From Albula goreensis (taxonomy: Eukaryota; Chordata; Actinopteri; Albuliformes; Albulidae), in the NCBI GenBank assembly GCA_022829145.1, contig CM040746.1, positions 27,278,832 to 27,342,831 of the forward strand: DNA of 64,000 nt, written 5' to 3'. Numbering within the stretch: position 1 is the stretch's first letter; every line of letters starts with the position of its first letter. The notes under the pieces were generated by a model that made no database searches, had not been told where the DNA came from, and saw only the letters and a program-made list of their open reading frames with translations. Shown in pieces: positions 12,201 through 26,342 of the stretch. A program made the position numbers and the translations under genes.

Positions 12201-14470
12201 ATGGTTCAAATGTGCTTAGACATAAAAACAAATAAAACAATATTGGTAAGATTTTTTGTACAACGTAATTACATGTCATGGAAGAGTACTATCTTTAGCC
12301 AAGCATGTTACTGCTTACTTTTTATCTATCTTAATTTATCTCTACATTAGACATGTAGTAATGTGTACAGTATGTACCCAATGTCCACAACTACTTCATT
12401 TCTGCCCACATCATGAGCACTGTGACAGAGATATGGTCTTAAGAATCTCCAGTCCATGTACCCCTCCCACATCCTAATAACAGATGCCATAACTTGTAGA
12501 AAGAAATGGGATTTTCTTATGCTATTTTAACAAGCTGTCTGTCAGCTCAAATTTAGAACAAAATTTCCTTTGTTCCCTGACATTCATCTAGGGTATATTC
12601 ATGGTGCAACCAAACCATTATCCCTGGGTTTAAATTCAGGCTGATGTTATATACATCAATAGTCATGATAATTATCTGTAAGATAAGCCATGGTTGTGTT
12701 CTTTCCTCACGGTTATTCAGCTCCATTTTAGTCTGCTCAGAGGCAGTGCAGTGACAGCTGGGGGCAGGCTTGGGTCTAGGTGTCATTCCCATTGCTGGGG
12801 AGGCCCAGTGGTCAGCTGATAAGGGTACAGAGAGATTAAAGTGCCCATCAGCAATGGGAGGCGTTAGGAGCCAGATGGAGACACTCAGTGCTTGGGTTTG
12901 GCTCAGTCCTCAGTCTAAGCATTGGAGAACTCCATCCAAATTCCAGCAAACTGGAGGGGCCTCAGCAGCAGGCGTGCGTTGATCCTGCCTACTGTCCTGA
13001 CACTTAAAATGGGGCATGAGGTACTTCTTAATAAAACTATTGACTGCACAAGTGTAAGATTTACTACAACAGAAACAGATACACAGCACAGGGTCTGTCC
13101 TACTGCACCTGAGATTTGTTTTCAGCTTTTCAAAAATTACAATGAAGCCCCTTCTCTGTTGGTATGCTGTACCAAAGAATGTCTGTGAGCAGTCATGTCA
13201 GGAACATTCTGCGATACTGAACTGAACCTTCATTGCAGGCAGTTTAGCCTGCCTTAAACTAAAGCCATTTATTTTTTTCACACAGCCTGTCTCTTGTTTC
13301 TTATAAAGTGGCCCTCAACCTGACCCTCCCTACCCCCCTCTCGCCTCCCCCTGGCCCTCTTACAAAGTCACATGGAAAAATGGAGAGAAAAGAAAAGAGA
13401 ATTAAGAGGTGTATAGCATTTTAAAGTCCCCCGAGGGGAGAGGAAAGTGGTGACATCAACCCTTCCGATGTAAACACACACACACGGCGTCGCCACGGTG
13501 CTGGCTCACCATGGCAACAGGGCACAGGGGCCAACCCGCCGAGCACAACACACGGTAACCTCCCTCGGAACTTCCTTTTCCAATCCCATAATCCCAGGGG
13601 ATAAGGGGCTCAGGAGACCTTTGTGGTTCAGCTTCAGGGATCACTTCAAGGGGAAGACTGAAACCTGATCAAAAGCACTGCTGCTTTTCATAATACCTTC
13701 ATTCAGTGATTAAGTTTGATAAGATGGCAATGCTTGATAAAAAATATGGATGTTGAATTGATTTCAGTTACTCTGAGCAGATTTATGAAAAAGAGTCATG
13801 AGTTTCTCTACAGTTAGATCTGTTCTTCATTCAGTGATCGGTGTAGTTACGATAATGATTATACTTATGGTTAATGTATTAATTCCAGACATGTTGAAGA
13901 ACATATCGAGTTGTGATAAATTCAGTTTATATGTTTTAAATTTCCATTTTTTGAGATTACACATTTGAACATAATCAAAGCAGTGCTCAGATCTAATTTA
14001 TTTTCCTTAAAGCTTCAACTATAAGCAGAAATTAGAAATCTTTATTTTCTTATCAACAGTTTACTATTATCATTCAATGAATACATTGTAGTAATTAATT
14101 CACATTCTCTTAAAAATCCTTTTGAAATTATCCCTAAGATTTTTTTTTGATGTGCTGTTCCAAGCACACAAGCATGCTGTAACAAGTTCCATCAAGAAGA
14201 TAAAAGTCCTAGTGTGACCAGTTAAATCCTTTCACTGGGGTTGTTTTTTTCCCCCAGTCCTCAGCTGAAGCACGTGGACAGAGATATGAGTGAGATTAAC
14301 ACAAAAGACGCAGATCTGCCCAAGATACAGAAACATGTCCCTTTAACGCTGCAGCCTTTTCAGTCCTCTTCAGGCCAGCGGACACTGGAGGACTCATGAA
14401 GAAAATAATAACACTGTGATATTGCTCATACAGGCATTCCTCTCTGCATATCTTAATCACTGTGTTCTCT
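9300..14470. other. ppp2r5b: Large ppp2r5b intron, mostly featureless
   Basis: This 5.4-kb intron separates the exons ending at 9033 and starting at 14477. Apart from the open frame at 11722-12060, a purine-rich patch at 10560-10740 and a GC-richer patch at 13440-13640, I see no exon, RNA gene or recognisable transposon in it. Confidence 0.6.
11722..12060 (+). other. Unassigned 112-codon open frame inside the large ppp2r5b intron
   Basis: The frame runs from an ATG in a TG-rich stretch to TAA at 12058-12060. From about codon 15 on it has ordinary protein-like composition with many tyrosines (for example SAEYLYTHQGYRGRS and PADAVYLMPPTS). An AG acceptor with a short pyrimidine run (ttttccacag) lies at 11750-11759, and an AATAAA occurs about 170 bases after the stop. 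I recognise no domain. It could be an intronic terminal exon, a relic of another gene, or chance. The acceptor's natural phase with the upstream ppp2r5b exon leads into a different frame, which argues against a simple alternative ppp2r5b end. Confidence 0.2.
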
Positions 14471-15934
14471 CCACAGCTGGCTTACTGTGTGGTTCAGTTT
14501 ATGGAGAAGGATGCAACCGTCACAGAATATGTAAGTCCATAGACCTCCTTCTGTGCTCCTACTAGCCCTGATCCTCACTTACAAGTTTAGTGTGATTGTG
14601 AGTGTAAGGAGTAGTGTTTCTCCTTACCATACAAATGTTATTGCTTGAACAACACATCTTGGCTATAGTATTATATATATTTAAAACTCTTAATCGAACA
14701 ACCATTCAGCAGACACCTCTATTCAGTGCTCACAATAAAGACAATCTGTATCCAGTTTTAGCCATTTCCTTGATATGGCAGTAAAGATATTCTCTGCAGT
14801 GAACGCTGCTCCCTGGTGGGATGGTGATAATGTCTTCAGATCTCGCGAGACCTGGCCATCTGGTTTTTGAAACTAAGAGCCTGACCACTGTTTCTGCATT
14901 TCCACACCACAATGTTGAGAATAACAATGTTTGCGAACAAGTGCAGGCCCATTTGATTCTGATCATGGCCCGCCTCTATCCCCACAGATTATTCGAGGCC
15001 TGTTGAAGTACTGGCCCAAGACCTGCACCCAGAAGGAGGTGAGTCAGATGTGGTTTATAGAGATTTTCTGGCCTTTATAAATTTGAATTCGAAATATAGA
15101 GAACATTATGGAGACACCTAAACAAAGGAGCTGACCGATTATAATATTCAGAGGAACCCAAGAACCCAAGAAAGAAAGATATTGTGCATTTTGGCAAAAC
15201 TATATTCTTCAGACATGCACCATATTATTGATCATATCAAAATCATGTGAAGTTGACGTTTTCCTGGATTTTGACTTATTTCATCCAGTGCAGGCCATGA
15301 AAAGGAAACACATGGAAAAGTTTCATTGGGCATGTCAAACCGTGCTTTAAATCCCTCTGCTTGAAGCATACTTTCTACATTCATTGTCTCTGGGTGATGA
15401 TGAAATCTGTGTAGACATACAAACATTCAATGATATAAACTGGCCATTCTGCCCAAAAAGGCTCATCATTTAGCAGTATATATCATACACTCCAGGATCT
15501 CAACAGGAGTGATAGCAGTAGGGGAATGCATTGATAAAGCGATAATGAAATACACTGATAAACCGATAACGAACACTCATCCTGGTATCCCTTGCTAATA
15601 TGAGCAGACACAGTTTGTGTCACACATTTATGCATTATTTGCTGTATTTGTGTCTGTATTTCACTGTACTGCAGGTTGAATTGGAGTTGAATTAAGTACC
15701 GTGATCTAATACCTCACAGAGCTAAAAAAACTAAGTGGGACATGGTTGTGTAACATCTCTGTGTAAAATGTCTGAAGGGGTAAATAAACTTACTTCACAA
15801 CATGTTAGGATGTAAGAATGTACTGTAACATTTTAGTCTAGTAAGACACAGTGGTAGTATTTACATTTTATGACCTGAACACACCTGCATTCAGGGGCAC
15901 TCAGATTGATCTGGATGTGCACCTAGGTTGAAAC

Positions 15935-16117
15935 AACATTTATTTGTTTATAAGATTCCTTTATCCAGGGCAACTTATACTTGAACAGCCAGATGTACAT
16001 ATTTGCTGAAGCAATTGAGGTTAATTACCTTGCTGAAGGGTTTAATGGCAGTGACTCACCTGGGAATTGACCCTGCCGACCTTTGACTGTAAGCCTCACT
16101 CCTTAACCACTGGGCAG
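15935..16117 (-). mobile_element. tRNA-derived SINE, antisense, next to a splice acceptor
   Basis: On the minus strand the element begins with an A-box-like 'gcccagtggttaagg' (16101-16115) and a B-box-like 'gggtcaattccc' (16062-16073), and ends near 'gccctggataaaggaatct'. These are the internal promoter and tail signatures of fish tRNA-derived SINEs. It is diverged. Its head lies less than 30 bases from the acceptor of the 16144 exon, so it forms most of the 3' end of that intron. Confidence 0.75.
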
Positions 16118-16275
16118 ATCTGAGCTGATGTTTCTGTGGTCAGGTGATGTTCCTGGGGGAGATAGAGGAGATCCTGGATGTGATCGAACCCTCGCAGTTC
16201 ATCCGGATCCAAGAGCCGCTCTTCAAACAAATTGCTGCCTGCATTGCCAGCCCACACTTCCAGGCAAGAGCACGG

Positions 16276-16325
16276 TCACACACACGCATGCACTAATGCG
16301 TGTGCGCGTGTGTGCGCACACACAC
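16276..16325 (+). repeat. Alternating purine-pyrimidine inverted repeat
   Basis: The stretch is almost wholly alternating purine and pyrimidine (gcgtgtgcgcgtgtgtgcgc and flanking CA runs) and contains inverted repeats such as 'cgcatgcactaatgcg' and 'gtgtgtgcgcacacac'. Such DNA is prone to Z-form and the RNA can fold into a hairpin. It starts 12 bases past the GC splice donor at 16264. Confidence 0.7.
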
Positions 16326-17098
16326 GGTTTCCTTATCTCACCACAGGCAGGCTCACTTTTACGCACCTCTTTTCAGCAGCAAATGTATGTACAGCTGTTT
16401 TATTTTAGTCGGTATGAATTGGTAATTCCTACAATTTATGTACAGTAGATTTTTGTTGGATGGGAAATATTGTTGTACATTGCTAATCATTGTTAATCAT
16501 TCTGCGATTGCCACGACCAATACATTTCTCTCTCTTTCTCTCTCGCAGGTTGCGGAGCGGGCTCTGTATTTCTGGAATAATGAATACATTCTGAGTCTGA
16601 TTGAGGAGAATTGCCAGGTCATCTTGCCTCTGGTCTTTGCCACACTGTACAGAGTCTCCAAAGAGCACTGGAATCAGTCAGTCACTCTCCTCTCAACTCC
16701 TCTCTCCTCCTCTCATCTCTCTCTTCTTCTCTCCTTGTAACGATGAACACCACACATACATTACCTATGCATGATAAATAGTGCACTCGGCAGTCACTCT
16801 GAACTGAACAGATAGAGAGCATAGAGTGTGATGGTGTGATAGGGACTATGACCACAGCTTGGCATTATTTGTTTTCTCCTCTTTTGCTTGATTCAGCCCA
16901 TGTTGGACTTTCTATTCATGTTATTTATAAAATCATTACATTCCTGATTCTTTCTTGATTCCCTTCAGAACAATTGTGTCTCTCATCTACAATGTACTGA
17001 AGACATTTATGGAGATGAACAGCAAGCTGTTTGATGACCTTACTGCCTCCTATAAAGTGGAGAAACAGAAGTGAGTGTGTTCACTGCATCTCTACTAT

Positions 17099-18434
<1,336 letters not shown>

Positions 18435-18515
18435 TGTGTGTGTGTGTATGTATGTGTGTGTGTGTGCGTGTGTGTATGCGTGCATATATATTCACAAATA
18501 TATGTCTATGTACAG

Positions 18516-18669
18516 GGAGCTGAAGCGGGAGAGGGAGAGGGTGGAGCTTTGGCGAAGCTTAGAGGAGCAACAGGAGAGGAGGCTTCGGAGTCTTGAGGAG
18601 GCCAGTCGTAACCAGAAGAACCTACAGGAGCGGCCAGACCCAGAACCCAGCAGCACCAACACCACCTAG
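18516..18669 (+). CDS. Duplicate terminal exon of ppp2r5b
   Basis: This is a second copy of the last exon (17179-17332) with the same acceptor context (tctatgtacag), the same reading phase and the same 50-residue translation ending PSSTNTT before TAG. Splicing from the exon ending at 17070 to this copy instead of the first would give an identical protein and a transcript with a separate but similar 3'UTR. Since the nearer copy comes first and has its own stop, this one is most likely redundant. The lack of coding differences shows it is very young or an assembly artefact. Confidence 0.75.
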
Positions 18670-18893
18670 AATACACAGGACTGCAAGATGGAGACTCCCC
18701 CTGAAACACTACTGCATCACAGAGCCCAGATACATGGCCCAAATCCACCACAGCACAATACACTCTCATTATAAAGTATGCACACACAAACATGCACATA
18801 AGCCATACTGTCTCAGGCACATACAATTCATACTCATACACAAATGCACACACAACAGTATACATACACCTACACTCACAACCAAATATGTCA

Positions 18894-19008
<115 letters not shown>

Positions 19009-19769
19009 AATATCCACACACATATTTACAATAATACTCACTCAAATTCTATTATATTCTTGCAGTCTCTTCAACATTCTGTAGAGAAATATGCATGTTA
19101 TGTTGGATTTTCAGACACAGACACAAACACACAAACCCACACACACAAAGAACCAGTGGTACACTTTAGAACTTGTTGCAGTTCTCTTGGGTTGAACCCA
19201 AACCTCCAACCAGATTGAACAAGTGGACTTTGCTGTCTCATAACAGGAAGAGGAATGATGATATAGAAATTATTGAAATGAATGGTAATACTATTCCTAC
19301 TTCTACTACTTATTCTACTACTACTAATGTTTTATATATATATGTATGACTCTAGTGTCGGTGGGGGTATCTTAGTGTAGTACTACATTATCTCAGCAGA
19401 TATATGCTGCTAGACTAAAATGTTCTGATGTGAGGATGACTTATTCTAGTCTATTCATATTCTTGGAAGAAACGAGAGAAAAAGTTGTTATTTTAGCAAT
19501 ACTATTAGTTTTGAAAAATGTGTGAGGGGTTTTGGGGAGGGACTAATCGAACCCACCCATCCCTTTACTTAAATACTAAATAATGTCTGTCAGTACTTTC
19601 TGTCCATTCATTTAAAGTATTGAATTTGTTAAGATTTTCTATTTTTATTTTTGTATTTTTGTTATTGCCAATTTATTGTTTTTGAGTTTATTTTGTCTGG
19701 AATTGTGACCTTGGCAGAGAAAGAGGACTAGGAAGAATCTTAAGGGGTGAATCTGACCTGTGTGTGTGT

Positions 19770-20645
19770 ATGAGAAAAACAGAGAGAGTGTGTGTATGGG
19801 ATTTAAGTGTAAGAATAGTTTAAAAGAGTAAATGGGTGGATTCATTGGCCACTTGGAGTGACAGCAGTGAGAGAATGATATTTTGTGTGAGTGTGTGGAT
19901 GCATGGGTGTGGGTTTGCGTATGTGAGCACATGTGTATATGCATGTGTGTATGTGTGAGGTTGAAGGTACAAATGTGCCAGTGATAGAGAATGCAACGGT
20001 GGAAAGGAAGGGGCTTAGAGCTATGCTATCCCCTCCCTAATTTTCAAAGAACAGGGTTCAAATTAGAATGTAACACTTTGATTGTGCTTTTAGCTTTTTG
20101 AAATTGTAGCTGCTGGTAGCTGGTTTTCAATACCAAACCTACACCTTTCAACACCTGACCTGTTTTTCTCTATTCCTCTCATATTGTGTAATCACCCCCT
20201 GGCCTATGTTCTGACCCACAAGTCTGTCTGTCAATGTGGTGTGAATACCTATTCAAGGAAGTCCAGAAGTACCATTTATAGCCATTAACAACAGCAGACC
20301 TTAAGGACTGGCTGAAAAGAGATGGCAATAATCAAATATTTTGACATAATTTGACAAAAGATAGAAGCCAATGTAGCATCGCGAAGCTAAAATCTGTCCT
20401 CCTGCCTGATCTCCATGTTTAAGCTTACTGTATAAGTGTAGTTTGGGGACAAATGGCCCTGGAACCTGAATGTATGAAATTGTGAGAATGAGACTTTAAC
20501 CAGGAAAGCATATAATTTTAGAATGGAAAACAAATGAAAAAGGAACAGGACATTTCATTTTTGTGTCATCTTTTTTTCTTTCACCAAAATACACACCCAC
20601 GTGCACAGGTACAGATACAAACACACATACACACACAGACACACT

Positions 20646-20735
<90 letters not shown>

Positions 20736-22600
20736 CAAAATTTCTCAATACAGATACTGAGATTTTTGCGTGAATCTCAGCCAAGGTGAACTTGAAATAA
20801 GAACATGTTCAGACGTTTTAAGCCACTCAGAGTGCAACTCCGGTCACACTAAATGGGGAGGTCTGTAAAAGCGAAGGTTGAAACACTGGTCACAAAAGAG
20901 TCAAAGGTGCTTAAAGGCATATAAAGATGCCACAAATTCAGCTGCATGTTGGGCTGGGAGGACCTCCGCCGCCTCGCAACATAACTCCTGTCTGTCCCTG
21001 ATATGTGCCACCATTTCACTGTCTACAATTTTCATGTTTCATTTTCTTATAAATGTGCCAGTTGTGTGGCCTAACTTAGTAAGCCATCTGTTATCACATC
21101 AGTCTTTCCTGAGGTAGATATGGCAGTTATGACATTGTTTCAGATGAACAGTGCCAAGACTTTTACATTTACCATACAGACGTGCACTGATAATAGGATG
21201 ATCAGGTTCTCTGTAATCCAGTGGCACTCGCTGAACTGATTAAAGTAACTTCTCCAGTGCTCTGGTCAGAGATGTATTGACTGTGTGGATAATGTGGAAA
21301 GTGTGGCCATAGACACAATTTTAAATACAGAGCAACATTGACACACCATCTTATAAGTATGCTAATTCAGGATGGGTTGACTGTGAGTTTCATGCTGACC
21401 TCTCTAGGTTGTAATTGCTCCTGGACCCCTGACCCACTGGATCCATCTCACCTCAGAATGGTAGCCTTATGATGTATGAAGAACCTGTCTGGGAGTCTTG
21501 AAATTCTTCTCTGCTGAAGTTGTGTACTTCCTAGCAAATGACCCGTTGACATCAATGACTGAAATGAAAAAAGGGATAATTATTAAAGGTAACTTCAAGT
21601 TAACAGTATGAGGAAATCTAATCCTAGTATCTTCTTTGTCAACTCTTTTGCCATTTCAGGCTAACCAAGCCTGAATGCAACCTCCTGTGACACTTCCAGA
21701 AATTCCCCTGAATTACATCTGGGGGTGTCTTCTCTTACTTTAAACAATTCTGTGAGGCAGCCCATACAAACAATAGAGCATACAGGGTTTTTCAGACTAC
21801 ATTTACACATACTTTTAGCTCTAAAAGGGTACACTTGAAGTATATACTTCAGGCTGTTTACCACAGGAAAGTAAAGTGGCAGCGCACTTTATGTAGGCCT
21901 TTATTAGGGTTTATATCTATAGGCGTAAGTTAAGTAGAAGAAAAAGGTTAATCATAATGAAAAACGAATTGGCAATCAGGGTGATTATTAGTTTAAACTT
22001 ACATGTTTAATGCTATGGAACTGTTACTGAAAGCAGATTTAACTGAACGGGGTGATTTGTGTGCTAATTACGTATTTTTTTGACGATTTTCACTCACCTT
22101 TCGCGCACCGTGCACACCTTGCAGAACATATGCAATTGCTCACTGTTGGCCAGCAGCCGTCGGTCTGACAGCGTGTCGCACATCTGTGATACAGTTCACA
22201 GTTTTTGACTCAAGTAAAGATGAAGATCGGGTGTTACCATCTGTCACTCATGAGAGGACAATACTGAGTGATTGCCCGGTGCTGCCGAACAGAATGTTCG
22301 CTAGCAGGGTGCGGCGACACTTTGTGCTCTGTAGGGGCAAGCTGATTTTCTTCACTGGGACTTGACTCAAGCCAATGATTTGTTGGAAGAGGCTTTTGAA
22401 AAAAAGGAAAGAAAAAAAAAATCCTCACCCCAAACCAAAATGGGGTATATACGCCTTAGTCCTGAAGTATATGAATGTGAATCATACATCTCCTTTTGGA
22501 AATTATTAAATCATTTCATGATTTGTCTGTAGACATCTGGCACGTATTACTTTATTAATCATTGTAAACATTCCCTTTATTGTAGCGGCGGTAGTATAAG
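19770..22600. other. Gene-free interval with a (CA)n tract at 20649-20731
   Basis: No open frame here has splice-site support or recognisable similarity. The only clear structure is an 83-base CA run at 20649-20731, preceded by imperfect CA/CATA repeats from about 20590. The interval separates the 3' end of the duplicated ppp2r5b region from the 5' noncoding exons of gphb5. Confidence 0.6.
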
Positions 22601-22689
22601 CAATACATTTATCCATTTTTTTCATGGGAGTTACAACATTTAAATGAATTTTATTTTAATTGCGATGATGTCATAGAATCCAGAAACAG

Positions 22690-22791
22690 GGCTAAAAACA
22701 ACAACATTGAACTTTTCCAGTGATACTGAATGTTCTGCCCATCTACAAACTGGTCTTTTGAGTACTGAGCCGGCTGTTTTTGTCAAAAAAG
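22690..22791 (+). other. gphb5: Candidate first noncoding exon of gphb5
   Basis: A donor (AAAAAAG|gtatgt) at 22791/22792 is followed 151 bases later by a strong acceptor, so this looks like the end of a 5'UTR exon. The transcription start is not visible; 22690 is a guess based on an A/T-rich 'gctaaaaaca' about there. It could equally be chance splice-like sequence. Confidence 0.35.
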
Positions 22792-22942
22792 GTATGTATA
22801 CATATGATGTGTTGTTTTGTTGTGAATTGCCATTGTTGGCAAGCTTTAATTAAAACCTGTATAAAATGGATAGACATTTGGAGCCTAAACGATGCATTGC
22901 ATCTGATGCACTGATTCATTTCTCTCTCTTCCTCTTTTCCAG

Positions 22943-23011
22943 TAATATTAAATAAAAAGGTTGTTAACTCCCAAAGAAGTATTCACATTCCATTAGAGTG
23001 ACAACATTAAG
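22943..23011 (+). other. gphb5: Candidate second noncoding exon of gphb5
   Basis: The 69-base segment is bounded by a long pyrimidine run and AG (tctcttcctcttttccag) and by a consensus donor (ATTAAG|gtaagt). It contains no useful open frame, which fits a 5'UTR exon joined to the exon that starts at 23976 just before the gphb5 ATG. Confidence 0.5.
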
Positions 23012-23982
23012 GTAAGTACCAAGTTATTGTTTGCATTATTGTGATCGTATTTGTTTTTTCTGTTTCAGATTGCTGCATGATTTTAACTATTTTGAAACAG
23101 AAGCGAGACAAAAACAACATCACGCCTTTATCCTTATTTTACGTAAATAAAGGCATTTGTGGAAAAAGTTGGAAATAATTGCAAACAGTCAATATTTAAA
23201 TGACAATTGCTTACATTTTCAGTGGCCGTCATTTTTTTTTGTTTTACCAGTGCCACCAGAGGGAGCAGTTCATAGACTAGATACAATTCTCCACTACGGT
23301 AAAGATACCCGTTGGGTCCATAGATATAGAAATGGTTGGGTCCTGAGTAAGGTTGAGTTTGGATAAAAGCACATGAAAAACACTTCTACATAGAGCCATA
23401 TTAAGCTACTAAACGAAAGTACATGCCGTCACACGTCAAATTGACAGAAAATGAATTACTTCCTTATCATTTAATAAGGGAAAATGACAAACAGAGACCC
23501 CTAAACTCGTGGGCCGTTGTTAGCTGCCTGGTGGCAATGTACCAGCCATGACATGTACTGTAGAACTTTTTGCAGCAATTATGTTTCATGGATTTATTTA
23601 TTTGTTTATGAAGCAGTGGGTCCACTTATTACTGCATAATAGTACTCTATAAACTGTTGTTATTATAGCAAATGGTTTGCTCAAAGTGAAATGGTCAGTA
23701 TGATAATTAATGCATTGTCTCAACGGTACCCTGGTGTGTAGCTCTCAGAGCAAAGATGTCTTTGTATGTAGAGAGCAATGAATTGTACAGATATAAATCA
23801 ACAAATTAAATTAAACAAGGCCATAGTAAGTTCCAATAAATTAATTTTTAGTAATTGTAACATTTCTAGGAAGGGAAATACAGATGTGATTCTATCTCTA
23901 AGGTTGATTGTGTGAAAGATTTAGTTGACGCAATATTTATATGACACCATTTTGCCTGTGATTTTTCTCCCTCAGTATAAAG

Positions 23983-25133
23983 ATGTGGCGGCACCCCTAT
24001 GCTCCGTTACTGACATGTTTACTGCTCATTGGCATGGTGACCCTGTCCGTTGCTGTGACAACTCTGCGCACGTTCCGTGGCTGTGCGGTGCGAGAGTTCT
24101 CTTTTGTTGCGCAGAAGCCTGGCTGTCGCAGCCTGCGGATACGCACAGAGGCATGCTGGGGCCGCTGCCAGACCTGGGAGGTGCACGATCTCTCCTCTTC
24201 CCTCTAATCTCCTCCTCTTACACATCCTTATCCTTATCTGTCAATGTATGGAAACCATTGCTACTTATGTCTGTATCCCAAATCATTCAGAACACACACA
24301 CCAACATCCAATCTAATTACAGCTGCAGAAATGCAACTGCTTAGAAGAAAAACTGGGTAGAAGCACAACTCTCATGTGAAGGAGGCATTATTGCGTACAG
24401 TCACGTAGAATGGTCTGACCACCTCCGGCTTCATCAGGTTCAGTTTCCTCTAAAACTGCCTGTATTCAATAGACACATGCACATGCGTATGATTACAAAA
24501 CTGATTGAGGGTCAGCCTCATAACCAGTCATTGGGCTTCAGCCACTCTGTACAAGAATTAAACAGAAGTGCTGATGAGAAGGGCTAGGGAGTGGTCCTCT
24601 TTAGTAACCAATCATTACAGTATACATTGGGTGAAACCCTTCACAGTGTATAATTGCTGTACCATGTGATGTTCAACATATTTACTCTATACTGTATAGG
24701 TCACATGAAAGTTTATCAATAATCAATAATTTCTGCATGTGTGGTAATTTCCATGCTTAATTATTCCTGGTAAATTCTTCAAACGTATTACTGTATGACA
24801 GACAGACTGTAAATACTTAAATATTAAGGCATGTCTCATAGAGTCCACAGAGTATGGAGACCCGAGCTGTCAGTTACCGTATGCTGGATTGTGTCTCCAT
24901 GCTTAATTATTGTCTGATGTGCTTTGTGAAACATGTCTGCACAGAAGCCGGTGCTGGAGCCACCCTATGTGCAGCGTCACCACCGTGTATGCACGTACAG
25001 CCGCACACGCCACCTGACCGCCCGTCTGCCTGGCTGCCGCCCCAACGTGTCCCCACTCTACCCCTATCCGCTGGCTCTGCAGTGCGACTGTGATGTCTGC
25101 TCTACCCAGGACACAGAGTGTGAGACCTTCTGA
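23983..25133 (+). CDS. gphb5: Glycoprotein hormone beta 5 (thyrostimulin beta subunit), two coding exons
   Basis: The coding exons are 23983-24180 and 24945-25133 (128 residues), with an acceptor at 23975 just before the ATG. The secreted cystine-knot protein pairs with GPHA2 to form thyrostimulin, a ligand of the TSH receptor. Residues 1 to about 24 form a hydrophobic signal peptide. The mature part closely follows the family: LRTFRGCAVREFSF, PGCRSLRIRTEACWGRC, then LEPPYVQRHHRVCTY and CDCDVC. Ten cysteines are present, the number known for GPHB5, which lacks the extra seat-belt pair of TSH/LH/FSH beta. The intron falls after QTWE, before KPVLEPP. The human N-glycosylation motif YNET is YSRT here; instead an N-V-S (followed by P) occurs at residues 100-102. 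gpha2 lies 1.2 kb downstream on the other strand. Confidence 0.95.
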
Positions 25134-25754
25134 GGGGAGCCTGCTACGCACTGGCTGACACGCACAGTATCTCTGAATTACAGATTACAAGGTAAATGCA
25201 CACAGTCATGGTGCAGGACAGTAATGGTGCTCATAGCTTAGAACAGAAAAATGATACAATGCAAGACTTGGAGCATCTTGGCAAGAACAGTGGAGTTTCT
25301 TATTTCTTCTTCTGAGACAACTGAACTAGTCGAGTATAAAAAGGTTTTTTGTACTCATCAGGGGAAAATGGACTCAATGAAAGATAAGAAATATAAATAT
25401 AATATAAATATAAAGATGATACAGAAAGATTAGTATTTTCTCTGAAAATGTATTTTTATTTCAATTATATCACCATAGACTCTTGGCTCTTGTTTTAAAA
25501 AACATCAAATATTCAAGCTCATAAATATAAATTAGGTAGATACATTCTTAAGTCATTAATGGAGCAAGCAGTGAAACCAGCTGTGCAGTATTGTATGTCT
25601 ATAGCAGGAAGAGGGAACAGGCAACAGGATGTGATATTCCAACAAAATGAGTAAAAAGCATTATTAAATGTGTTTCTGCTTTCTAGTGTCTCTTTATCAT
25701 TGATTGTATAAACTGTGTAACTATCCTCTTTTGTAACAAACTGAATAATCCTTA

Positions 25755-25760
25755 AATAAA
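25755..25760 (+). terminator. gphb5: Possible gphb5 polyadenylation signal
   Basis: AATAAA about 620 bases after the gphb5 stop, with a second one near 25784. A minus-strand AATAAA (plus 'tttatt' near 25452-25459) could serve gpha2, in which case the two 3'UTRs would overlap. None of this is more than a motif match. Confidence 0.35.
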
Positions 25761-26342
25761 CTGACTTGATAAAACATCTGAAAATAAATACTTTCAACTG
25801 ATTTTGTCTTGGTCTCTCCTCTCTTTTCCTTTATGATGTATTTTGTACTTATTTCTTTTTCTGTCTCCTTCAGTCCCCCCCTTCTCTTTCTCTCTCATGC
25901 TCTCTCTCTCTCACACACACACGGGACCATATTTCAGTGGTGGTACAGTGCAAGTGGTAGTCTTACCACTTAATTCATATACTCACGCCTTGCCAACAAT
26001 AATCAATTAGCAATTACCACAATTCAAAATGTAAAAGTCATGCTGATGCATAATTATACATAACTCTGCCAGGTTATTGGCAAATAAAAGCATAAGTCAT
26101 GCAGCTGTGTTATGTACTATACCGCTGTGTGGCTATTATATTTCTAGTCTTGGAGATGAGTGTTTTAAAGTATACTGTGCAAAAGGTAGAGCTACAGCTT
26201 GCACTTTGTAGCTACAAAAATATGGTCCTTAGACATAAGCTTACTCATTCCATCATTCAGAATCACAAACAGAGCCCTGTGTCAGTTGCTTTGTATTGCC
26301 TGGATCCATCACTTGGACCTGTGCAGCATTCAACCCAAGGCC

